Below are positions 42,844 to 53,480 of a DNA stretch of 60,618 bases, piece by piece. This stretch comes from Planctomycetota bacterium (GTDB lineage Bacteria; Planctomycetota; UBA1135; UBA2386). A program made the position numbers and the translations under genes. Location: positions 1-60,618 of the forward strand of contig JADZDL010000203.1 in the NCBI GenBank assembly GCA_020851075.1, read 5' to 3'. Under the pieces are notes generated by a model. The model worked only from the letters and a program-made list of their open reading frames with translations, made no database searches and was not told the DNA's origin. How positions within the stretch are numbered: position 1 is the first letter of the stretch; each line of letters opens with the position of its first letter.

Positions 42844-43797
42844 ATGGACGAAACAAGCACGAACGGTAGCAGCAAGGGTGGTGACGGGTCTAGGCAACCT
42901 GTCCATCTGCCCGTGCTGCTGCAGGAGACGCTGGCGATCCTGGAGCTCCGCGAAGGGCTAGTGGTCGTCGATGGTACGGTAGGGGCTGGTGGCCATGCGA
43001 GGGCAATCGTGCAGGCCATCGGCCCTTCAGGGCACCTGGTTGGGCTCGATCGGGACAGTGAGATCCTGGTCTCTGCGCGGGCTGCCTTGGCGGCCGCTGC
43101 CGAGGCATCTGGCGCGGTGGCCAGGGTCTCATTGCACCACCTTCCACACGCGAGCATGCAAGCGGCGTTGGCGGCCGAGGGACTTCCCGGCTGCGACCGC
43201 GTGCTGCTCGACCTCGGCGTCAGTTCTCTTCAGTTGGATCGTCCCGATCGAGGGTTTTCGTTCATGGTCGATGGGCCGCTGGACATGAGGATGGATGCTT
43301 CGGCGCCGATGACGGCCGCCGATTGGTTGGCGTCCGTTCGCGAAGAGGCCCTCGCCGATGCGATCTTCCAGTTTGGCGAAGAGCGCTACAGCCGCCGCAT
43401 CGCGCGCCGCATCGTCGAAGCGCGCCGCCGCACGCCAATCGTGCGCACGCGCCAGCTCGTCGATCTCGTGATGGGGGCGTTGCCGGCGCCGGCCCGCCAC
43501 AGCCGCATTCACCCGGCCACGCGCACCTTCCAGGCGATCCGCATGGTGGTAAACGACGAACTCGGCGAACTCGAGCGTGGCCTCGCGGCGGCGGTTGAGT
43601 GCCTCACGCCAGGCGGGCGCCTCGCCGTGATTTCGTTCCATTCGCTCGAGGACCGCATCGTCAAGCACTTCCTGCGCGCGCAGTGCGAGGTCCTGACCAA
43701 GAAGCCGATCGAGGCCACCGAGGACGAGATCCGGAGCAATCCGCGTTCGCGCAGCGCCAAGCTGCGTTGTGGCGTGAAGAAGGAGACCGCGGCATGA
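42844..43797 (+). CDS. rsmH: 16S rRNA (cytosine(1402)-N4)-methyltransferase
   Basis: The 317-residue protein has the RsmH sequence order: HLPVLLQETLAIL, VVVDGTVGAGGHARAIV (SAM loop), GLDRDSEIL, VLLDLGVSSLQLDRPDRGFSF with the catalytic region, then DMRMD, FGEERYSRRIARRIVEAR, HPATRTFQAIRMVVN and RLAVISFHSLEDRIVKHF. It methylates N4 of C1402 in 16S rRNA. Its place after mraZ is the usual dcw order. The stop overlaps the ftsL-like ATG by four bases. Confidence 0.95.
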   Translation: MDETSTNGSSKGGDGSRQPVHLPVLLQETLAILELREGLVVVDGTVGAGGHARAIVQAIGPSGHLVGLDRDSEILVSARAALAAAAEASGAVARVSLHHLPHASMQAALAAEGLPGCDRVLLDLGVSSLQLDRPDRGFSFMVDGPLDMRMDASAPMTAADWLASVREEALADAIFQFGEERYSRRIARRIVEARRRTPIVRTRQLVDLVMGALPAPARHSRIHPATRTFQAIRMVVNDELGELERGLAAAVECLTPGGRLAVISFHSLEDRIVKHFLRAQCEVLTKKPIEATEDEIRSNPRSRSAKLRCGVKKETAA

Positions 43798-44048
43798 GGT
43801 GGTTGCTGGCAGGCCTGTTGTTTGCACTGGCGGTGGCGATGGCCATCGGCACGGCCGCCATTCGCGCCGAGAACTCGCTGCGGCGCCTGGAGGTCGAGCG
43901 CCTGCATCGCGAAGTGTTCGATCGTACGATCGAACTGCGCCGGCTCAGCGTCGAACAGCTCGACGAGGGGTCGCCCGAACAGTTGGCCAACGCGCTCTGG
44001 CTGCATCTGCTGGACGAAGCGGTTCGTCGGCAGGGGGCCATGCAATGA
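43794..44048 (+). CDS. ftsL: FtsL-like small membrane protein
   Basis: The 84-residue product has one N-terminal transmembrane helix (WLLAGLLFALAVAMAIGTAAI) and a short coiled-coil-like segment (ENSLRRLEVERLHREVFDRTIEL). This topology and its place between rsmH and ftsI fit FtsL, which bridges the divisome synthase complex. Sequence similarity is weak, as is usual for FtsL, so the name rests mainly on position. The ATG overlaps the rsmH stop. Confidence 0.6.
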   Translation: MRWLLAGLLFALAVAMAIGTAAIRAENSLRRLEVERLHREVFDRTIELRRLSVEQLDEGSPEQLANALWLHLLDEAVRRQGAMQ

Positions 44049-44061
44049 ACGGGGCAAGGCG

Positions 44062-46161
44062 ATGAAACCAGGCGAACGCATCCGCATCCGCTGTGTCTTC
44101 GGCCTGCTGGGCGCGGTGCCCGTGTTCCTGGCGGGTTGGCTCGGCTATCTGCAGGTCCTGCAGGCTGGTGAGCTGCCGCGCGGCGATGGCAGTACCCTGC
44201 CGTTGGTTGCGGCGACGGCTGCTGGGCAGGGTGCGCGCACTGAGAATGTGCCGCAGCCGCGTGGCACGATCGTCGATCGCAGCGGCAACGTGCTCGCCAT
44301 CGATCGCGAGGTCTACGAAGTGCGCGCGCGCATCACGGTGCCGCGCGACGCCCGCAAGTCGGTGCAGAAGTACCTGACCTACTTCGCGGAGCTTGCCAAC
44401 GAACTGAGCGCGGCGATGGCCGCCGATCCGGCGATGGCGGACCGCGCGGTCGTTCGTGAGGTGGAACGCAAGCGCCTGCTGCAGCTGTTCAGCAAGGAAT
44501 TCAACACCGGGGCGCTGGCGGCGTTGGTGAAGGTGCCGGATGCGCCGTTGCCCGAGAAGCAGCCGTTGGTCGCCGATGTGCGGCTCGCTGGGCAGGTGGA
44601 CGAGTTGGCCGTCATCGAGGCCCTGCGCCGCACCGATGCGCGCAGCTCGGTGGCGATGGACTTCCTGCACAGTTTCTCGCGTGCCTACCCCGAGCGCGAC
44701 CTGACCTACGGGGTCGTCGGTCACGTCGATACGGAGTGGAAGAGTGACCCGGCGACCGGTCGGCGTTGGATCGAGACGATCGGGGTGTGTGGGCTCGAAT
44801 CGTTTGACGATCTGGACCCGTCGAAGGCGATCTCGCGCCCGTTCCGGCTCGATGGTGCGGGCCGGCCCTACTTCCTGTCGCCGTTGAAGGACACGCCACA
44901 GCCCACCGTCGTACATTCGACGGTCGACATCGACCTGCAGCGCATCGCCGAGCGCGAACTCACCGCGCAGTGCGAGGAGAAGATCGCCGATGCGAACGCG
45001 AAGTTGCCGGTCTGGGGGGCGTTGGTGCTCGTCGAGATCGCGACTGGCGACGTCCTGGCGGGGGCTTCGTGGCACCGGGATATGGCGCTGCGTCCCGAGC
45101 GTCGGCAGGGCCTTGCGAAGAGCTCGGCGTGGACGCCCTACCAGAACCAGTTCGAGCCAGGTTCGATCGTAAAGCCGCTCGTCTTCGCCTATGCGCTCGA
45201 GGCTGGGCTCGTCGATTGGGAGCATCAATACGACTGCACTCCAGGCTGCTCGACCTACCACGAGCGCATCGGTGCCCTGGGACGGCGCCGCCCGGTGCGC
45301 GACGACCACGCGTGTGGGCTGCTGACGCCGCACGAGATCATCGTCAACAGCTCCAACATCGGCGCCTCCTACATCGGGCTAGGGCTCGAGCGTGAACAGT
45401 GGCGCGACTACATGGGCTTCTACGGCTTTGGCACGACGCTGGGCCTCGGCCTGCCGCACGAGTTCCGCGGCGGTACCAACCCGAAGTCGTTTGATCCGTC
45501 GACGCCGATCCGTTCCTTCCGTGCCAACAGCGCGATTTCGTTCAGCTTCGGCTACGAGATGCAGGTGACGGCGTTCCAGATCGCGCGCGCCTACTTGCGG
45601 TTGTTCCGCGGCGCCGGTTCCGAACTGCGCCTCTGCCGCGGTATCGAGGCGGATGGCGCCTGGCGGGCAGCTCCGGTTTCCCCCGTCGGTGCAAAACTCT
45701 CCCCGCACGTGATCGACGCGGTGCGCGCGGCGATGGTCGACGTCGTGAGCGCGGATGAGCACGCGACGGGCAGTCATATGCACCGTCGCATGTTGAAAGA
45801 ACTCGGCATCGATTTGCACGGCGTGGTGGCCGGCAAGACCGGGACCGCCGTGAGTCAGGTCGGAGTGCCCGGCCGCGGCAAGATGGAAATGCGCAACGCA
45901 AGCTTCGTCGGTTTTCTGCCGGTCGAGCAGCCGAGGTGGCTTGCGGTGTGTGTGTTGCAGAAAGACGACCATGCGAGTTTCTATGGCGGCAGCTATGCTG
46001 CGCCACCGGCAGTGCGACTGCTTTTGCAGACCCAGAGTCTGGAAGAGCGTCGCCTGTTCCGCCAGGAATCGCAGGTCACCCCGGTCGGTCAGGACCGGGC
46101 CATGCAGTCGGCTCCTGGAATACAGGCTGAAGCCGGGGGGCTTCAGAGACAACTTCGGTAG
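44062..46161 (+). CDS. ftsI: Peptidoglycan transpeptidase FtsI / penicillin-binding protein (class B)
   Basis: The 699-residue protein has an N-terminal membrane helix (GLLGAVPVFLAGWLGYLQVL, about 14-33), a PBP dimerisation region (RGTIVDRSGNVLAIDREVYE) and a transpeptidase domain. All three catalytic motifs are present: SIVK at 368-371 with the nucleophile Ser368, SSN at 430-432 and KTG at 592-594. It cross-links septal peptidoglycan and should be inhibited by beta-lactams. It lies 13 bases behind the ftsL-like gene. The C-terminus (QDRAMQSAPGIQAEAGG) is longer than in E. coli. Confidence 0.93.
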   Translation: MKPGERIRIRCVFGLLGAVPVFLAGWLGYLQVLQAGELPRGDGSTLPLVAATAAGQGARTENVPQPRGTIVDRSGNVLAIDREVYEVRARITVPRDARKSVQKYLTYFAELANELSAAMAADPAMADRAVVREVERKRLLQLFSKEFNTGALAALVKVPDAPLPEKQPLVADVRLAGQVDELAVIEALRRTDARSSVAMDFLHSFSRAYPERDLTYGVVGHVDTEWKSDPATGRRWIETIGVCGLESFDDLDPSKAISRPFRLDGAGRPYFLSPLKDTPQPTVVHSTVDIDLQRIAERELTAQCEEKIADANAKLPVWGALVLVEIATGDVLAGASWHRDMALRPERRQGLAKSSAWTPYQNQFEPGSIVKPLVFAYALEAGLVDWEHQYDCTPGCSTYHERIGALGRRRPVRDDHACGLLTPHEIIVNSSNIGASYIGLGLEREQWRDYMGFYGFGTTLGLGLPHEFRGGTNPKSFDPSTPIRSFRANSAISFSFGYEMQVTAFQIARAYLRLFRGAGSELRLCRGIEADGAWRAAPVSPVGAKLSPHVIDAVRAAMVDVVSADEHATGSHMHRRMLKELGIDLHGVVAGKTGTAVSQVGVPGRGKMEMRNASFVGFLPVEQPRWLAVCVLQKDDHASFYGGSYAAPPAVRLLLQTQSLEERRLFRQESQVTPVGQDRAMQSAPGIQAEAGGLQRQLR

Positions 46162-46169
46162 GGCGGTAG

Positions 46170-47689
<1,520 letters not shown>

Positions 47690-47705
<16 letters not shown>

Positions 47706-49195
47706 ACCGACGTCGTGAAGAACGTGCCGCCGAAGCCGCCGCCGGGCGCAGTGGTACGCGTTCTTCGCGGGGTTCGTGGTTGACGGCGGCGGCGATCGCG
47801 CGCGTGGCCGGTGGTGAGGTCGTGCGCCGCGGCAGTGCGGCGGCGACGGTGACCACCGATTCGCGCGCCGAGTGTACGGGCAAGCTCTTCGTGGCCCTGC
47901 GCGGTGAGAACCACGATGGCCATCGTTTCGTCATGGACGCGATCCGTCGCGGCGCCGCCGGCCTGCTCATCGATCGACCGCTCGCCGAGTTGCCGGAACT
48001 CGCCGAACTCGGCCGCCTCGCCCCGCCGTTCCTCGTGCAGGTGCCCGATACCGGCAAGGCGCTGCTCGACCTCGCGGCGGAACATCGCCGGCGGCACCGC
48101 GCCAAGGTGATTGGCATCACGGGTTCGTGCGGCAAGACCTCGACGAAGGAGTGGCTTGGTGCCGTGCTCGCGTCGGCGATGCCGACGGTGCGTTCGCCAG
48201 GCTCGTACAACAACCAGATCGGCGTGCCGCTGACGCTGTTCTCGATCGATCCGGAGACGCGCGCGGCGGTCGTCGAGATCGGCACGAATGCACCTGGGGA
48301 GATTGCGCAATTGACCGCCGTCGCGCGCCCGGATGTGGGCATCGTGACCTGCGTTGCGGCGGCGCACCTGCAGGGGCTGGGTTCGCTCGAAGGTGTCGCC
48401 CGCGAGAAGGCGGCGTTGCCGCTCGGGCTGCCCGAAGAAGGGCTCTGCATCCTCAATGGCGACGATGCTGCGTGCCGCGCCATGGCGGCGGTGGCGAAGG
48501 CCAAGGTGCAGTTCACGAGCGTGTCGCGGCCCGCGGACTGGTTTGCGACCGAAGTGCGCTTCCACGCGCTCGGCACGACGTTCCTGCTGCAGGGCGAACG
48601 GCCGGTGACGCTGCCGCGCCTCGGCACCCACAACGTCTACAACGCGCTGGCGGTGATTGCGGCTGCCAGCCACCTCGGCATGGCCGAGGAGCACATCCTG
48701 CGCGCCCTGGCGGCGGTGCCCTCGGCGGCGCGGCGCCTCGAGCCGAAACTTGCCGGTGGAGTCACGATCTTCGACGACACCTACAACATGAACCCGCAGT
48801 CGGCGAAGGCCGCGCTGCAGGCGCTCGCTGGGTTGTGTGCCGCTGGCCGCCGCATCGTCGTGTTTGGCGAAATGCTCGAACTCGGCGCGCAGAGCGAAGC
48901 CCTGCATCGTGACCTCGGTGCGGAGGTCGTACGTTCGCGACAGGACCTGCTCGTCTGCATCGGTGACGGCGCACGCGCCATCGCCGAAGGGGCGATCGCG
49001 AGCGGCATGCCGGCGGCGAACGTGCACCTCGTTGCGGATGTTGCCTCAGCGCTGGCGTTGTTGCTCACCATCGTGAAGGATGGGGATCGTGTGCTCTGCA
49101 AGGCGTCGCGCCGGGTGGCGCTCGATCGGCTCGTCGATCGGCTGCTGGTCGAACTCGGCGGTGTCGGTGGGCATGCGGCGATGGAGTGCAACTGA
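47690..49195 (+). CDS. murF: UDP-MurNAc-pentapeptide synthetase MurF
   Basis: The 501-residue Mur ligase has VIGITGSCGKTSTKEWL, SYNNQIGVPLTLF (a MurF signature), VVEIGTNAPGEIAQL, LGTHNVYNALAVIAAA and FDDTYNMNPQSAKAAL. It adds D-Ala-D-Ala to the UDP-MurNAc tripeptide. The ATG at 47690 has GGAGG four bases upstream and overlaps murE by 16 bases; the ATG at 47702 (ATGA overlap) lacks a site at that distance. A loose N-terminal extension (RREERAAEAAAGRSGTRSS) precedes the fold. Confidence 0.92.
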
Positions 49196-49198
49196 CGG

Positions 49199-50317
49199 AT
49201 GATCCACTGGCTCGCACCCTGGCTGTTCTCGGAAGACGTGTGCCGTCTGCTGGGCTACATCTCGTTCCGTGCCGCGGGCGCGGCGGTGACGGTGTTCCTG
49301 TTTGCCGTTCTGCTGGGGCCGCGCGTGATCGCGTGGTTGGGCCAGCTCGGCGTCGGCGAACGCATCGACGGCACCGGGTCGGCAACACTCGAGGCGCTGC
49401 ACGCCCACAAGAAGGGCACGCCGACGATGGGCGGCATCTTCATCATCGGCGGCATCGTGCTCGCCAGTGCGCTCTGGATGCGGTTTGACGAGCCCAACCG
49501 GTTCTCGTTGCCTGGCATCTTCTTGATCGCCGGATTTGCCGGGGTGGGGTTCTGGGACGATTGGGTCAAGCTGCACAACCCGAAGAAGCGTGGCATCGGC
49601 AAGCGTGAGAAGCAGGGTGCGCTGACGATCCTCGCCCTGATCGTGGCGCTGTGGTTGCTCGGCCCAGCCGGGCTCGAATCCGCGGCCAACGGCCCGCACC
49701 TCTACGTGCCGTTCTTCAAGGAAACGTCGTTCGACCTGTCGATCTGGTTTGGCGTGCCGTTCCTGCTGTTGGCGGTGCTGGTGCTCACGGGCGCCGCGAA
49801 CGCCGTGAACCTCACGGACGGCATGGATGGCCTCGCGACCGGTTGCATCGCCACCGCGGCGATCGCGTATGCGGTGATCACCTACGCCGTCGGCCGCGTC
49901 GACTGGTCGCACTACCTGCTCGTGCAGCACGTCGCCGGTGCCGGTGAGATGACGGTGATGATGGGTGCCCTGCTTGGCGGTGCGCTCGGGTTCCTCTGGT
50001 TCAATGCCGCGCCGGCCATGGTCTTCATGGGCGATGTTGGCAGTCTGGGGCTTGGCGGCGCGCTCGGTTACACCGCCGTGGTCAGCCGCACTGAACTGGT
50101 GCTGCTCGTCGTCGGGGGCGTGTTCGTCGCCGAAGCGCTGTCGGTGATGATCCAGGTCGCCTCGTTCAAGTTGCGCGGCAAGCGCGTGTTCCGGTGTGCG
50201 CCGCTGCATCACCACTTCCAGTTCGGGGGCATGCCGGACACCCGCGTCGTCGTGCGTACGTGGGTGGTCTCCGCCCTCCTGGCTCTCTGCAGCCTCGCGC
50301 TGTTCAAGGTGCGCTGA
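49199..50317 (+). CDS. mraY: Phospho-MurNAc-pentapeptide translocase MraY
   Basis: The 372-residue integral membrane protein has about ten hydrophobic helices and the family's cytoplasmic motifs: KKGTPTMGG, GFWDDWVKL with the catalytic aspartates, NAVNLTDGMDGLATG and APLHHHFQFGG. It transfers phospho-MurNAc-pentapeptide to undecaprenyl phosphate to make lipid I. It starts four bases after the murF stop; the stop overlaps the ftsW ATG by one base. In most bacteria murD would follow here, but it does not. Confidence 0.95.
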   Translation: MIHWLAPWLFSEDVCRLLGYISFRAAGAAVTVFLFAVLLGPRVIAWLGQLGVGERIDGTGSATLEALHAHKKGTPTMGGIFIIGGIVLASALWMRFDEPNRFSLPGIFLIAGFAGVGFWDDWVKLHNPKKRGIGKREKQGALTILALIVALWLLGPAGLESAANGPHLYVPFFKETSFDLSIWFGVPFLLLAVLVLTGAANAVNLTDGMDGLATGCIATAAIAYAVITYAVGRVDWSHYLLVQHVAGAGEMTVMMGALLGGALGFLWFNAAPAMVFMGDVGSLGLGGALGYTAVVSRTELVLLVVGGVFVAEALSVMIQVASFKLRGKRVFRCAPLHHHFQFGGMPDTRVVVRTWVVSALLALCSLALFKVR

Positions 50318-51477
50318 TGACGGCGATCTCAGGAAGTCATCACCGTGCGGATGGCCAGAAGCGGCCGCACCTGCGCGAACTCGACTGGCTCATGCTGGCG
50401 ACGGTGGCGCTCTGCTGCCTTGGCCTCGTGATGGCGGTTTCCGTGCGGGGCGCGGACGCCAAGGTGGGGCCGATCGACGCGATGAAACAGCACGGGACCA
50501 AGCTGTTTGCAGCGCTGGCCGCGTTCCTGCTCGCGGCGTTGACGCCGATGCGGGTCGTCTGCAAGGTGGCGTTTCCGGCGTTCCTCGCCGCGACGTTCTG
50601 CTGCTTGCTGCCGCTCTTCATTTCTTCGGACGTGAACGGGGCTCACCGCTGGATCAAGATCGGCTCCTTCCAGTTCCAGCCGATCGAACCCGCGCGTTTC
50701 TTCATGATCCTGGCCGTGGCGTGGATCCTCGCGCGTTCGGGCTCCGGGGTGGCGACCTTCCTGCGTGGCTTCCTGCCTGCGATCGGCTGCGCCGGGTTGC
50801 TGGCCGGCACGTTGATATGCCAGCCGGACCACGGCAATGCGCTGATCGTGCTCGCGCTTGCCAGTGTGCTCGCGCTCGTGGCTGGGGTGCGGTTCCTGCA
50901 CTTCCTGCCGTTCGCCGTGGCGGGTCTGTCGCTCTTTGCGTGGGCGGCTTTCCGCCACGATTATGTGCGCACGCGTCTCGCGGACATGTCGAGCACGCGG
51001 CCTGGCTCGCAGGTCGGCCTCGGGCTGATCGCGCTGAGCTCCGGTGGCGTCACCGGCAAAGGGCTAGGGCAGGGTTGGATGAAGATGTCCTACGTGCCCG
51101 AAGCCCACAACGACTTCGTGTTCGCGATCATCGGCGAGGAGTTTGGTTATCTGGGCTCGCTGTTCGTGCTCGCCGCGTTCACGACGTTCGGAGTCGTCGG
51201 GTACCGGCTCGCGTGCAAAGTGCGAGATCCATTCCTTCGGTACCTGGTTTGCGGTTACGCTCTGATGATCTGCATGCAAGCAGCTGCGAACCTACTCGTG
51301 GTCAGCGGGTGGGCTCCAGCCAAAGGCATCGACCTGCCATTCGTAAGTACTGGCGGCACGAGCCTCATGTTTTGTCTCGCCGCCGTCGGGCTGATCGGCA
51401 ACGCCGCTCGGACCGACATGGCAGGTGAGTTCTCTACGGTCAACGAATTCGCGGTCAACGCTTCAGGGAGGGTGTGA
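50317..51477 (+). CDS. ftsW: Peptidoglycan polymerase FtsW (SEDS family)
   Basis: The 386-residue protein has about ten membrane helices and SEDS signatures: NGAHRWIKIGSFQFQPIEPAR, LICQPDHGNALIVLA with the essential aspartate, and LIALSSGGVTGKGLGQGWMK followed by PEAHNDFVFAIIGEEFGYLG and LPFVSTGGTSLM. It polymerises lipid II in partnership with FtsI. The start ATG shares its last base region with the mraY stop. Its C-terminal tail overlaps the LysM gene start by four bases. Confidence 0.95.
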   Translation: MTAISGSHHRADGQKRPHLRELDWLMLATVALCCLGLVMAVSVRGADAKVGPIDAMKQHGTKLFAALAAFLLAALTPMRVVCKVAFPAFLAATFCCLLPLFISSDVNGAHRWIKIGSFQFQPIEPARFFMILAVAWILARSGSGVATFLRGFLPAIGCAGLLAGTLICQPDHGNALIVLALASVLALVAGVRFLHFLPFAVAGLSLFAWAAFRHDYVRTRLADMSSTRPGSQVGLGLIALSSGGVTGKGLGQGWMKMSYVPEAHNDFVFAIIGEEFGYLGSLFVLAAFTTFGVVGYRLACKVRDPFLRYLVCGYALMICMQAAANLLVVSGWAPAKGIDLPFVSTGGTSLMFCLAAVGLIGNAARTDMAGEFSTVNEFAVNASGRV

Positions 51478-52277
51478 TGGGCCAACTCGAGAAATACGGG
51501 CTCTACGTTTTGTGTCTGGTGATCTTCTTGATCCTCGGTGTGACGATCTGGGGTGGCGGCGATCTGCCGCAATCCGGGCGTCGGCCGGCGCCAACGCCGC
51601 CGTCGGAATTGCACGCGGGTGGGAGCCCCGCCAACGGGCCCAGCGGCTCGCAGAACATCCAGAGCGGCGATCTGCTCGCTGGTATCGAGGAGCTCACTGG
51701 CGGCGGCAAGAAGGCCGACGACAAGAAGGGCGATACCAAGACCGGGGACGCCGTCAAGCCGGTCGCTGCCGGTGGCAACAAGGGCAACCCGACCGAGGCC
51801 TCGAACGGTGGTTCGGCTGCCAAGGAAGGCGTGCCGCCGCCCGTTTCCGAAGCGGATGCCAAGCGCGGGACCCACAAGGTCGCCGCTGGCGACACGTTCG
51901 AAGGCATCGCCAAGGCCGCGTTCGGCAGCGCCGCGTTGCGTTCGGAGATCGCGCGGTTGAACCCGAAGGTCGAGCCAACGCGCATGAAGGTCGGCCAGGA
52001 ACTCGTGTTGCCGTCGAAGGCGGAAGCCGCGGCGATCCTCGGCAAGGCGGTCGGCGAGACGAAGGTCGCTGCCGACAAGCGCGGCGGTGTCACGCCCGTC
52101 GTGGCCCCGATCGCGGGCAACAGCACCTACACCGTGGTCAAGGGCGACACGTTCGAGGGCATCGCGATTCGCCAACTCGGCTCGCGCGGCCGCCTCGACG
52201 ACCTGCGTCAGGCCAACCCGGGGATCGACCCGGTGCGGATCAAGGTTGGTCAGAAGATCCAGTTGCCCAAGAAGTGA
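51474..52277 (+). CDS. Membrane-anchored protein with two LysM domains
   Basis: The 267-residue protein has one N-terminal membrane helix (YGLYVLCLVIFLILGVTIW), a linker rich in Gly, Lys, Asp and Pro (residues 40-128), and two LysM domains: HKVAAGDTFEGIAKAAFGS with VGQELVLPSK, and YTVVKGDTFEGIAIRQLGS with VGQKIQLPKK. LysM binds peptidoglycan glycan chains. No hydrolase domain is attached. It is translationally coupled to ftsW (GTG 51474 or ATG 51477) and lies before murG, so it probably tethers the division machinery to the wall. This is not a standard dcw gene. Confidence 0.82.
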   Translation: MMGQLEKYGLYVLCLVIFLILGVTIWGGGDLPQSGRRPAPTPPSELHAGGSPANGPSGSQNIQSGDLLAGIEELTGGGKKADDKKGDTKTGDAVKPVAAGGNKGNPTEASNGGSAAKEGVPPPVSEADAKRGTHKVAAGDTFEGIAKAAFGSAALRSEIARLNPKVEPTRMKVGQELVLPSKAEAAAILGKAVGETKVAADKRGGVTPVVAPIAGNSTYTVVKGDTFEGIAIRQLGSRGRLDDLRQANPGIDPVRIKVGQKIQLPKK

Positions 52278-52346
52278 TGGCCTAGCCCGCTGCTTCCGCG
52301 CCGCGTTCGCACGGTGCAGATGGCGGTGGGCAACCGGGGGTGTGCG

Positions 52347-53480
52347 ATGGTGCAGCGTGTCTGTCTCGTGAGTGGTGGTACCGGTGGTCACCTGATGCCC
52401 GCCCTGGTTCTGGCCCGCGCCTTGCGCGATCGCGGGCATGAGCCCGTGCTCTTCACGGAGGGCCGTGAAGTCGAGCGGGAGCTGCTCAAACGCGAGTTGC
52501 CCGACGTCATGCTGGTGGATCTTCCCGGTGGCAGACCTTCGCGCCTCGGCACGCCGTTGTGGCTCGTGCGCGCGACGATGGCGGCGCGGCGACTGCTGCG
52601 CGAACGCCACGTCGACTGTGTGGTGAGCACCGGTGGTCGCCCTTCGCTGCCGGTGGGGCTTGCGTCGCGCAGCCTCGGCCTGCCGCTGTTCTTGCTGGAA
52701 CAGAACGCCGTCACCGGGCGGGCCAATCGCTGGTTGCAGCCGTTTGCGCGGCGCATCTACCACGGCCTGCCGTCGGCGCAATCGGTGCAGGGGCGTTCGT
52801 TGTTTACCGGGACCCCTCTGCGCCCGGAATTCGCGCATGTCGATCGCGCGCAGGCGCGTGAGTCGATCGGCCTTGCCGCCCAGATCCCCGTCGTGCTCGT
52901 CACGGGCGGCAGTCAGGGAGCTTCGGCCCTCAACGAGAAGGTGCCGCTGGCGCTGCTGCGGTTGCCCTTTCCGGTGCAGGTGATGCACCTTTCCGGGCTT
53001 GGGCGCGACGAAGCCGTGCGCCGGCTCTACGCGGCGACGGACGGTCGGCTGCAGGCGCAGGTGCGGCCGGTGGCGCTCGACATGGACCGGATGTTTGGGG
53101 CGGCGGATCTCATTCTCTGCCGCGGTGGCGGCACGACGGTGGCCGAACTCGCCGCCGCCGGCCGGCCGGCGGTGATCGTTCCGTATCCTCACCATCGTGA
53201 TCGGCAGCAGCTTCGGAATGCGCAAGTGCTGGAGGCGGCGGGTGCCGCCATCATCGTCGAGGAGTCCAAACTCGACGTGGCCAGCCTAGCCTCGCTCGTC
53301 GAACAACTGCTGCGCGATCCCGAGCGCTTGCGCGCCATGGGGGCTGCCGCGTTGCGCACCTGTGCGGGCGATGCGACGAGTGCGATCCTCGCCGATATGG
53401 AGAAGCAGGCGGGTTGGGCGCCGGGCAATTTTGGTGCTTCACGGTCGATGGCGGACCAGGCTTTGGGGGTTGCGCGATGA
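52347..53480 (+). CDS. murG: UDP-GlcNAc:lipid I N-acetylglucosaminyltransferase MurG
   Basis: The 377-residue GT28 enzyme has the N-terminal glycine loop VCLVSGGTGGHLMPALVLA, VVSTGGRPSLPVGLASRSLGLPLFLLEQNAVTGRANRWL, and the C-terminal UDP-GlcNAc site VLVTGGSQGASALN with GGGTTVAELAAAGRPAVIVPYPHHRDRQQLRNA. The usual RAGA stretch reads RGGGTT here. It makes lipid II. ATG 52347 gives the standard N-terminus; ATG 52320 is possible. murC overlaps its stop by four bases. Confidence 0.93.
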   Translation: MVQRVCLVSGGTGGHLMPALVLARALRDRGHEPVLFTEGREVERELLKRELPDVMLVDLPGGRPSRLGTPLWLVRATMAARRLLRERHVDCVVSTGGRPSLPVGLASRSLGLPLFLLEQNAVTGRANRWLQPFARRIYHGLPSAQSVQGRSLFTGTPLRPEFAHVDRAQARESIGLAAQIPVVLVTGGSQGASALNEKVPLALLRLPFPVQVMHLSGLGRDEAVRRLYAATDGRLQAQVRPVALDMDRMFGAADLILCRGGGTTVAELAAAGRPAVIVPYPHHRDRQQLRNAQVLEAAGAAIIVEESKLDVASLASLVEQLLRDPERLRAMGAAALRTCAGDATSAILADMEKQAGWAPGNFGASRSMADQALGVAR

